Below are positions 56,595 to 64,000 of a stretch of DNA of 64,000 bases, piece by piece. The notes beneath the pieces were generated by a model, which searched no databases, had not been told where the DNA came from, and saw nothing but the letters and a program-made list of their open reading frames with translations. Position numbers and translations under genes: made by a program. Position 1 is the first letter of the stretch. Every line of letters starts with the position of its first letter. Source of the stretch: Meconema thalassinum (lineage: Eukaryota; Arthropoda; Insecta; Orthoptera; Tettigoniidae); assembly GCA_946902985.2 (NCBI GenBank), contig OX336391.1, positions 73,571,947 through 73,635,946 of the forward strand, written 5' to 3'.

Positions 56595-59211
56595 ATGGCT
56601 TCAAACACCACAATGTTCACGGCTAGTCAGGCAAATCGTGAAGCCAAGAAATTCAAATCACTCAGGCTTAAACTCGTGAATTTAGACAAGTCAATTTGGT
56701 TCAACAAAATATGTATAGAACTAAACCTCACCCCTAAATACGTACCAATTAAAATCGTACCGAACACACCAGACTCGTTCATTTCAACCAAACAAGCCAA
56801 AGCGCTTTGGATAAAAAAAACGAATTAAGATTTGCATACATAAGAAAGCAAAAAATTAACCAACAATTGTACGACATTCAATTGCAACTAAGTAATTTCT
56901 GGCACGCAGCCCAATGGGACAGCTTCACCGAGCACCTACATGACACCATCAAAATCAGAGCAACGAGGAAGCTTGAAACGCTAGAAAATAAATTAAGAAA
57001 ACTAGGAGAAACACAGAACCATCAATCTAACGAACAACACACGAATAACAATGAATTCAATTTCCACAGCAGAGTAAACAACAGAACGAACGTAACCTTT
57101 TCTCAAGGTGAAATGAATATGTTAGACAAAGGTTTGAAATACAACTGCACAGACGCACACACGAACCACAATATAAAACAGTCAATCACAGATATTGAGA
57201 TAGCCAGTCACAAGCTCCCAGCAGAAGACAGGGAATTAACCAAAAATCTCGCCACCAACGAAGCCAAAAAAAATCCTCAAACGAGAGGGCGATAGCAATA
57301 ACATTCAAAACAACAAAAAACTCAAAGAAATAAAGTCGTTGAAACAAAAAATAAAATAACATGACTTAATCATCACAAAAGCAGATAAGGGAAACACTAC
57401 AGTAATTTTGAACAAAACAGAATACATTGAAAAAACAGTCGAATTCCTAAACAACAACGAAATCAAGGAATTAACAAAAGACCCCATTAACAAATTCCTA
57501 AAACAAATTAAAAGTGCGCTAAAAGAAACAGAATACATACTGACCAAAGCCGAAAAATCAAAACTAATAAACATGAACCCGAAAATACCGTCATTGAGGG
57601 GACAACCAAAAATACACAAAAAGGAATGCCCAATGAGACCAATAGTCAATTGTAGGAATGCCCCTAATTACAAAATCAGCAAAGAGTTACTAAAAATCTT
57701 AAAATGCCGTCTTTCCAACGACAAAAAACTCTGTAAAGAACACAACAGAACTAGTAACAGCATTGAACACCCTACAAATGAAACCTAGCCTCAGGCTAGT
57801 ATCCGTCGACGTAACTAACATGTACACCAATATTCCGATTATTGAAGCAATCAACACTATCGAAAACAACTTAAAATCCAACAATTCGGTAAAAGAAATT
57901 GAAGAGATTGTGAGATTACTGAGGGTCGTTCTCACCCAAAACGTGTTTCAATTCGACAATAAAATATACACACAGAAAGAAGGCCTAGCAATGGGATCGC
58001 CACTAAGTGGGTTAATCGCTGACATCTTCATCAATGCATTAGAAAATGCGTTCTTAGAAAGGACTTCAACAAAGGGAATAGTAATATGGAAAAGATACGT
58101 AGATGATGTAATTTGCATCTACGATACTGAACTAACAAGCGAAAAAACAATTCTCCAATCCATTAATAGCCTTCACCACTCTATCAAATTCACTAAGGAA
58201 TCCGAAATAGACCGGAAAATAAATTATCTCGATATAACTATTGAACGTAAAGACAACGACCTTTCAAATTCCATATTCCGGAAAGCAACACAAACCTCGC
58301 ATGCAATCGACAATCAGTCTAATCACCCCAGTACGCACAAACTAGCGGGTTTCAATTCAATGGTGCACAGGGCTTTAAACATACCCATGTCAAAAGACAA
58401 CTATAATAAGGAAATAAGAACTATTATGCAAATAGCAAAGGAAAACAACTTCTCGCCAAGCAAAATAAATCAAATTATAGCCAAACATAAAAATAAAGAT
58501 AAAACGATTCCCAAACCGGACAGTAATGAGAAAAAATTTGCGCGTTTCAACTATGTGAATGCGAATACATATACAATCACTAACCTATTCAAAAAGCAAG
58601 GCATAAAGATAGCTTTCACGACGAAAAACACAACCCCTAGGCACCTCCTAAATAGTAATGTAAATAAACGTGACCCGTATTCAAGGTCAGGGGTATATTC
58701 TATAACGTGCCAAGACACCGATTGTCAAGCTAATTACATCGGGCAGAGTGGAAGGCGAGTAGACACACGTTATAATGAACATAGGAATGCGATAAGATAC
58801 GGAACACATTCAGCCGTGTGCGAACATATGTGTGACGCAGGGCACAGCTTTACCAACATAGAGTCGGACCTTAAAATAATCCATCACGAATCGAAAGGCA
58901 GAGCTCTTGACATAAAGGAAGCAATCGAGATACACCTAGCCAAACGAAACAATCCCAACAATCTAAATGAACACACGTTCATGGGGAGCTCACCCCTCTT
59001 CACGCTACTAAAAACACACCCTGTCGGAAACAAAACACAATTTAGCGACACAGCCAAGCTAGATAAAAAGGGGGCAATTAGGGGTTTTTTAATAGGTAAA
59101 TGTTATCTGGATCAGGTGTACGATGTACTTTTCTTCTGCAATAAACCAAGGCCCATATACGTGGCAGTATTAAAGGTGCCGGGACGTCCTCATAAGACCG
59201 TCAACGCTTAG
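56595..59211 (+). pseudogene. PLE unit C: full Penelope-type protein in broken frames
   Basis: The N-terminal region (MASNTTMFTASQANREAKKF, then CIELNLTPKYVPIKI) is in 56595-56828 and continues in 56807-57295 after a break at an A8 run. The conserved ITKADKGNT block lies at ~57375. RT entry SLRGQPKIHKKECPMRPIV is in 57408-57788. After another break near 57780 the frame 57763-59211 (482 codons) has VSVDVTNMYTNIPI (palm A), LAMGSPLSGLIADIF, RYVDDVICIY, YLDITIER, and a GIY-YIG endonuclease with a C-x4-C block (GVYSITCQDTDCQANYIGQS). In the family, a single ORF of about 850 residues primes reverse transcription at nicks. Three frame breaks are visible; catalytic motifs are intact. Confidence 0.92.
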
Positions 59212-59702
59212 TTCGAATGGGTTATGCTCCACGCGTGGCGAGGGCTAATCCACGGTCTTTAATAGTTGTAGACCCACCTCATTCAATAACATACATCTTA
59301 TCTAGGTTGGCAACACCTCACATAAACACATCGCTATCACGCCCCACAGCACGTAGGGGCAGGGGGGAGAAAGCAGGGAAAAACCAGTCGTTAAGATAAC
59401 CACCGCAGTCGACCGCACAGTGAGTTCCAGTGAGCACGAAAACTGCGAGTAGCTGTTGTACGGAAGACAATCAGATAAGTAGTTAGCCTAAAATTTTATA
59501 GTTTAACCATAGTTTACAAACATATAATCTCTCTAAAGTACAATCTACGGATAGCTATCACCATTTAGCATTTCACCTAACATATATACTGCATTTAGCA
59601 TACACTGACAGTTGCAGTACCAATACTGCAACTAAATAATTGTACATATTGTAAATATTTTCACCTGTATTTCAAACATAGATTTTGTAGCCTAAGTGTA
59701 AT

Positions 59703-59743
59703 GGATCTGATGATGATCGCTTGACGATCGAATCTGGTCATCC
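59703..59743 (+). ncRNA. Hammerhead ribozyme, unit C, core mutated
   Basis: Same layout as at 56430 but the GAAA reads GAAT: the base pairing with the U before the cleavage site (59733) is changed from A to T. This removes the conserved A-U closing pair, so activity is probably reduced or lost. The predicted cut would be after 59739, 3273 bases from that of unit B. Confidence 0.82.
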
Positions 59744-60207
59744 TAGTGTTTTATTAATCTCATGTAATTTATTTCAGGATTAGGGCATAACCCATCTCTT
59801 TTGGGTACATTCGTGTTGACCGACTGAAAAGCACTCAACTCTTGTTTACTATGGCAACACTGAAAATATGGCTTCAAACACCACAATAGAGTAGCCTAAT
59901 AATAATAATATCGTATGGCCTCGGGTGCCGGGTGCAAACTTCGTAATTTGACACCCAGAGGGTAACTTGCATGTCGAAATTTCGTTGTTCCTTGAATCAA
60001 TATGAAAGTCAAGGAGGGTAGATATCTAAGCTCCGTGAACACTATAGCGCTTTCTAGTAGAGAAATAATGAACTTTGTGTTGGCGGAAACTCCTGAGGTT
60101 AATTTTGCCATTATGAACACGGCCTACTGAATTCAAATGGGTTCTTTGACATGCCAACATCGTATGACATGCGGGTCGTATTTTTGCCGCCTTTCAAAAA
60201 TCACGTA

Positions 60208-60571
60208 CAGGCCGGACGTTTGTTTTAGACGATTGCCCTTGACCTTGAAACCTGTGGGTGAGCCTGTACACAGTCACTCTCTCACCCTATCACTTCACAT
60301 TTGTCACCACCGATCTGATGTAATGGAATTCCAGACTAGAGCAGACAGTACAGTCCACGTCGAAGTATTGTTTGACACGGAAGTACACGTTACGTAGTTA
60401 CGAACAGAACGTTATTATATTTGCCAGTGACTATACTTCAGCAATAGTGTGAAACAGCTTTATCAAACATCGGAGCGCTTGGGGCAGCTGATAACAACAC
60501 AGGTACTGTAGTAACTCACCTCCAGGCTTCCATTAAGATTTTTCACTCGTCTAAAACAAACGTCCGGCCTG
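60208..60571. mobile_element. 364-bp mariner-type MITE in the SINE
   Basis: The ends CAGGCCGGACGTTTGTTTTA and their complement form a perfect 25-bp terminal inverted repeat. TA lies on both sides (60206-60207, 60572-60573). There is no coding frame for a transposase. The inferred SINE without the insert runs GGCCGGGGTACGTGATTTTT. Confidence 0.9.
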
Positions 60572-60582
60572 TACCCCGGCCA

Positions 60583-60628
60583 GGAGTGAACCCGCAATCT
60601 TGGGGTTAGTAGACCGACGCGCTATCCA
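60583..60628 (-). promoter_or_regulatory. RNA polymerase III A and B boxes of the SINE
   Basis: The A box TGGATAGCGCGTCGG (60628-60614; consensus TRGCNNAGYNGG) and the B box GGTTCACTCC (60592-60583; consensus GGTTCGANTCC) have a spacing normal for a tRNA-type promoter. Transcription would run leftward. Confidence 0.82.
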
Positions 60629-60646
60629 CTCACCCACCGTGGCAAG

Positions 60647-62193
60647 GTATAAATTGAGTGACATTGCTTCTTACAGAAATAGATGGAAAGTTGGATGCCA
60701 CCCCTTGAGATAATGTTGTCATGGTTACCGATTTACATTCCTTCATTAGTTTCTTAAATTAAATTAAATTAGTTTTCTGGGAATATTTCAGATACTGTTG
60801 GTTTTAATGCCTCATAATGTTGTTTTCGAGGCCCCCAAGTTTTGTTTCTGGAACCGAGGGGCTTTGTCTCCTCGTTGTACGCTAAAATAAAATACTAATA
60901 ATAATAATATAATAATAGGAATATAATAGACCTGCCGTACCACACCCGCAGGTGTAAATCGCGTGAAAAAATTCTAGTGTACCCCTTGACCCCCTTAAGC
61001 GCATTATACGTATTGAAGAATTTTACAGCTTAATTTGGTTCCATAATAACCATCTAACCGTTTGCAAACCTTCACACTAATGTAATTAATGGAATTGCAT
61101 TGCGTCTTACAGCAATAGACGGACCTCTGAGAATCTGTTGCCATGGTTACCGGCTTGTATTCGTTCATTAGTTTATTAAATGAAATTAGTTTTCTGGAAA
61201 TATCTCAAAAATGGTTGGTTTTAGGGCCTTAAAATGTGGATTTCGAGTTTTGTCTCTCACATTGAGGGGCTGAAAATGATCTTTGTCTCGTCCTTCTACT
61301 CCAATTTCAACATGTATTTTAAGGGGGTAGGCCCTCTTTTAAGAGAGGTACGGAGAAGGGTTTAATCAATGATTAGTGTCGTGCCTCTGATGGATATCTG
61401 TACCAAATTTTACGTTGATACACCCAGCCGTTCTCGAGTTATAAGGGAACAAAGTTATCCACAGACAAACAAACAAACAGACAGACAGACAGCCCAAAAA
61501 ATTATTTTCGCGCGCATCCATAATAAAACAGTCTGAAACGCGTAAATAATTCAAATTTCCGTAGAAATTGCGAAAGAAACCTACAAACTTTAATTTTTAT
61601 GTATGTAGAGATATACTGCACCGCTCGGTGTTGACCGTGTTTTATTGCACAAATTTAGGTTTTACTCGCTAACCGTTGGAGATACACGAAAAGTGATAAG
61701 GAACTTTTGGATAGAAAATTAAATGTTCAATCTCGTGTATGCATCAAAAGGTTGCTATTTCTTAGCGTTCTCTTTTTATTTGAAATGGAAGTATGAAATT
61801 TTGAAACCAAAGGGTGTAGTGACGTCACATATGTGGGATTTACTCGCTAACCGTTGGAGATACACGAAAAGTGATAAGGACCTTTCGGATAGGAAATTAA
61901 ATTTTGAAGCTCGTATGTGCCATCAAAAGTTTTCTATTTCTTAGCGTTCTCTTTTTATTTGATATGGAAATATGAAATTTTGAAACCAAAGGGTGTAGTG
62001 ACGTCACTAAAATGGTCGCCATTTTTAAATAGTGCAAAACATAGAAATTAAACGTATCCTATATGTAAACACGGTAAATCAGCTACATCCATGCAAAATT
62101 TCATTTAAATCGGACCAGTGGTTCTTGCGTTATTGAGTAACAGACAGACAGACAGACAGACACACACCATCTCATTTTTATATATTAGTATGA
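60647..62193 (-). repeat. Helitron body, repeat units 2 and 3
   Basis: Two further copies of the unit seen at 52131-53158 are present: TTAGTTTTCTGG at 60769 and 61186, GGTTTTAGGGCCTTAAAATG at 61216, CCCCTTGACCCCCTTAA at ~60984. An adjacent direct duplication TTACTCGCTAACCGTTGGAG...AAAGGGTGTAGTGACGTCAC is at 61663-61827 and 61841-62005. CAGA runs are at 61478-61494 and 62142-62161. Confidence 0.8.
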
Positions 62194-63108
62194 TAAATGT
62201 AACTTTTTAGACAAGGCTTTTGTATGCCAGCATCGTGCTCGCCACGAATGCGAACGGGGAAATGGATCCTGTTTTAAAAACTCGAGGCCACCATATAACA
62301 AAATAAATGGAGAGTTATTGAAGGCCACGGCCTTCTGAATGAAACCAGCTTACCGGCTGATTGTATGTGTGTCAATATGAATGAGACTAGAAACCAGATG
62401 TGCATAGCGAGGCACGTGCCACCCTTAATAGCGTTATAAGAATGCTAGGCTCGCCGGAATTGTTTGTTAAACGTTTTATTGGTTCTAATTTCCAAATTTA
62501 ATTATGTATTAATGACATTATAGTAAATTCAGTAGTGTGCGTGCTGTGTTAGTGGAGAGCGTAAAAATGTATTAATTAATTTATTAATTAGGAATTGCTA
62601 TTAATTGTTTAAATATTAGTTATAGTTTACATTTGTTAAATAAATTTACTTAGTTCGTTTTCTTTATCGTCTTTCGTATGATTTATTTTAAATATAACTG
62701 AAACAGTGGTATCGTAGATCCATTTTCAGGAGGGAGCTAAGTCCCTTTATAGACCCCGAGAATAAAAGTAGGTGTTCAACTGAGCCCCAGTGTATTTTGT
62801 TGTATATCCACGATATCATTGATCAATACTGCGTAAATTCCCGAAGACCTTGTTGGAGCGAATTCTGATGGACTTTTAGCCGGAGCCTCCTTAGAAATAA
62901 GCGATCCCGCTTTGCGATGGATTTCCGAGAGGCCTCATCCCGAATTTACGGACACAGTGCCACTAGCAAAGGGCACCCCATGTTCATGTTTAATATCCGT
63001 ATAGCACGTTGTATTTCAACAAGCTACTACTACCAACATTCAATTATACTCCTTGAAAAGGACAATGAGTTATAACACTACCCATGCATTTAGGAGAAAG
63101 AAGGCTAT

Positions 63109-63130
63109 ATGTTCTTTACTGAACATCTTG
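63109..63130 (+). other. 3' terminal hairpin of HINE0
   Basis: ATGTTC (63109-63114) pairs perfectly with GAACAT (63121-63126) over a 6-base loop and is followed by CTTG. The same hairpin-plus-CTTG end is in HINE2 and HINE3 with a changed stem sequence, showing compensatory change. Confidence 0.8.
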
Positions 63131-63440
63131 TTTAGATTTTAGATTTTGATTTTTTTGATTTTAAATGTTTAGATTTCAGATTTTTTAATTTTAGATTTTG
63201 CGAAAAAGACGAAACTACAAGGTCACAGACCTAACATTTAAACTTAAGTTTTTTAACTCAAACATTTTTATTTATTTAATATTTAAAAAGAATGTATTGC
63301 AGCCATACGGCCATAAAGGTACAGTATATGGGTACGTTCCCAGCATTCCAATGTTGCGGATCTTATGTTCTACTTTAGTAATCAATTCCAATAACAACCT
63401 GATGTAATCGCTCAGTTATACCGTACGGTTCATACGCTTT
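63131..63440. other. AT-rich right flank of HINE0
   Basis: TTTAGATTTTAG low complexity continues the flank seen before 16280. No gene; the short plus frame 63198-63407 has no recognised domain. Confidence 0.6.
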
Positions 63441-64000
63441 GTAACCCGCATTGTTTATTGTGCACAAAAGTCTACTAGGGATTTCACTCGTTTTTACAGG
63501 TGGTCACGTGGTAACGGTCATAGGGCTGATCGCACAATTCACAAACACATGTATTCCCGGGGTCGTGAAAATACTTCGTCTTGCATACCTTGTAGTGGTA
63601 CCTATGCACTGCCATTTAGGTCACCAGGTGTCGGAGCTCCTGATTCGTATCGGCCCAGAAGCTATTTATCATGGCTTCTGTTGTATACTAGTCCAGCCAA
63701 ATCGCCCTTCTTTTCTCTTTCAAGGAGCAGTTTATTCGAGCTGACGGTGAATGGGAGCCTCATACGTAGGTCTTCTATAAAGAAGGGTTCTTTGGCGAGC
63801 TCGTATACTAGCCTCGACTTTGTGTATTTCGAAACACCTAGGCTGGCTTTCAAGAATCGCGATTTGACTGCTTCCAAAGTCATTAGATCATTTAGACTGA
63901 TATTTTCCCATATGATATCTATTCCGCAGATTACGATTGGAACTATTTTTGCGTTGAACAAGGCCATAGCAGTTTGCAATGATCATCTGGATATTTCTTT
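63441..64000 (-). pseudogene. LINE-C second copy, C-terminal part, cut by window edge
   Basis: On the minus strand, 63979-63662 encodes CGIDIIWENISLNDLMTLEA, VKSRFLKASLGVSKYTKSRL and YELAKEPFFIEDLR, matching LINE-C 25518-25201 at most positions. Downstream in other frames come DTNQELRHLV and a zinc-knuckle block C-E-L-C...RYH-x3-C near 63540-63490. It continues beyond base 64000. At least two frame breaks are visible. It is a more diverged member or sister family. Confidence 0.8.

Larger units (their letters stand above)
53159..59884 (+). mobile_element. Penelope-like element, inverted partial + partial + full unit
   Basis: Three units are present: A, 53159-54659 on the minus strand (3' part only); B, 54657-56576 plus (3' part only); and C, 56577-59884 plus (full ORF). 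A and B meet head to head with 3-bp overlap CCC; B and C are in direct tandem. Each has the RT/GIY-YIG 3' part and a 3' region with hammerhead. A 12-14 bp target duplication, AATAGAGTAGCCTA, is at 53145-53158 and 59885-59898. Partial tandem and inverted units sharing terminal repeats are typical of Penelope-like elements. The units differ by only a few percent. Confidence 0.93.
59899..60646 (-). mobile_element. tRNA-derived SINE with (ATT)n tail, holding a MITE
   Basis: On the minus strand a tRNA-like head (GTGAGTGGATAGCGCGTCGG, then GATTGCGGGTTCACTCC) starts at ~60646. A unique body follows, ending GAGGCCATACGATATTATT and (ATT)n at 59899. An imperfect target duplication AAATAGAGTAG / AAATTGAGTGA lies at ~53144 (moved by the PLE) and 60651. 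The MITE at 60208-60571 interrupts the body. Without it the SINE is about 380 bp. Confidence 0.85.
52131..62193 (-). mobile_element. Helitron (non-autonomous), holding PLE and SINE
   Basis: On the minus strand it begins TCATACTAATATATAAAAAT at 62193, has (GTCT)n near its 5' end, and ends with hairpin CCGTTC-GAA-GAACGG, GTACTTCTG and CTAG at 52131. The 5'-TC, 3' hairpin and CTAG are Helitron marks. The host flanks GAA|TAAATG join as in the intact LTR (CATAATGAATAAATG near 27197), so insertion was between A and T with no duplication. The body consists of about three related ~0.9-kb units (CCCCTTGACCCCCTTAA, TTAGTTTTCTGGGAATAT and GGCCTTAAAATGTGG blocks). It has no Rep/helicase frame. Net length is ~2.55 kb without the PLE and SINE. 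Confidence 0.9.
21102..62956 (+). mobile_element. Gypsy-1: old Ty3/Gypsy retrotransposon, heavily interrupted
   Basis: The LTRs are 21102-27964 and 48076-62956. Both begin TGCCGCCG or TGCCCCCG with GAAAAATGAATTATTTGG, and end CCCGAATTTACGG-x-x-ACA. The primer-like TGGCG is at 27972 and the polypurine tract at 48061-48075. Gag and pol are on the plus strand. The 4-bp flanks are GTAC (21098) and GTGC (62957), a target duplication with one later change. The HINE0 repeat on each side joins across the site. Five insertions sit inside: two mariner-like, LINE-C, Gypsy-2 and a Helitron. The LTRs differ by several percent by eye, so it is much older than Gypsy-2. Gag and pol carry many stops and frameshifts. 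Confidence 0.88.
48076..62956 (+). repeat. 3' LTR of Gypsy-1 with mariner and Helitron inserts
   Basis: 14.9 kb in all. Without the mariner (48831-49624) and the Helitron (52131-62193) about 4.0 kb remains, colinear with the 5' LTR. The final part resumes at 62194 (TAAATGTAACTTTTTAGACA, compare 27204). It lacks the inserts of the 5' LTR and so supplies their empty sites, and the reverse. Confidence 0.9.
16280..63130 (+). mobile_element. HINE0: Helentron-type non-autonomous element split by nested insertions
   Basis: The 5' end AGCCTACTTTG (16280), the block AAGTAGACTTATGAGATC and a GTCTGT/GTGT microsatellite match the starts of HINE2 and HINE3. The 3' end, AAGAAGGCTATATGTTC with hairpin ATGTTC-TTTACT-GAACAT and CTTG, is at 63130. 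Between them lie ~293-bp tandem units at 16380-17045, 20392-21101 and 62961 onward. The middle is displaced by LINE-B (17046-20391) and Gypsy-1 (21102-62956). Flanks are T-rich (GTT before, TTT after), as expected of Helentrons, which insert between two T bases. Subterminal inverted repeats, a 3' hairpin and a GTCY-like microsatellite are the known marks of Helentron-associated elements such as Drosophila DINE-1. It has no coding capacity. Confidence 0.75.

Overview
This is a window of repeat-dense eukaryotic nuclear DNA. It is AT-rich, has no operons, and contains Ty3/Gypsy LTR retrotransposons, several non-LTR retrotransposons, a Penelope-like element with GIY-YIG endonuclease, Tc1/mariner remnants, Helitron and Helentron-type elements and a tRNA-derived SINE. 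That mix, with one C2H2 zinc-finger exon as the only host-gene candidate, suggests an arthropod with a large genome, most likely an insect. The species cannot be told from the sequence.

Positions 1-16279 hold a side-by-side series of elements: the 5' end of a minus-strand Gypsy element (Gypsy-3, 1-5030, with a ~4 kb LTR), a LINE scrap (5200-5560), a SINE/LINE 3' tail (~8150-8213), an RTE-like LINE on the minus strand (LINE-A, 8595-11440), a Helitron 3' end (12190-12528), the zinc-finger exon (13807-14820, minus), and an RNase H-bearing LINE fragment (LINE-D, 15150-15980).

From 16280 to 63130 the window is one set of nested insertions. The outer shell is a Helentron-type non-autonomous element (HINE0). 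Its 5' end is at 16280, and its 3' hairpin and CTTG end are at 63109-63130, 47 kb away. Inside it lie LINE-B (17046-20391), itself holding an RTE 3' fragment and HINE2, and the old Gypsy-1 (21102-62956). The 5' LTR of Gypsy-1 holds a mariner-like element (23019-23684) and LINE-C (24899-27035). Its gag is cut by a young Gypsy-2 (29791-43476, LTRs about 99.8% identical by eye), whose 5' LTR holds HINE3 (32000-33409). The 3' LTR of Gypsy-1 holds a mariner (48831-49624) and a Helitron (52131-62193). The Helitron in turn holds a Penelope-like element (53159-59884) and a SINE (59899-60646) that carries a 364-bp MITE.

Most insertion points can be placed almost to the base because an uninterrupted sister copy is also in the window: LTR against LTR, or a reading frame that closes again once the insert is left out. 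The most notable signals are hammerhead ribozymes in the Penelope-like element (two with an intact core, one mutated), the TT-targeting hairpin-ended Helentron family, the precise A/T Helitron insertion, and three Gypsy Gag proteins with long N-terminal coiled coils built from unrelated short repeats. No element looks fully intact; Gypsy-2 and the Penelope-like element come closest, with only a few single-base frame breaks each.
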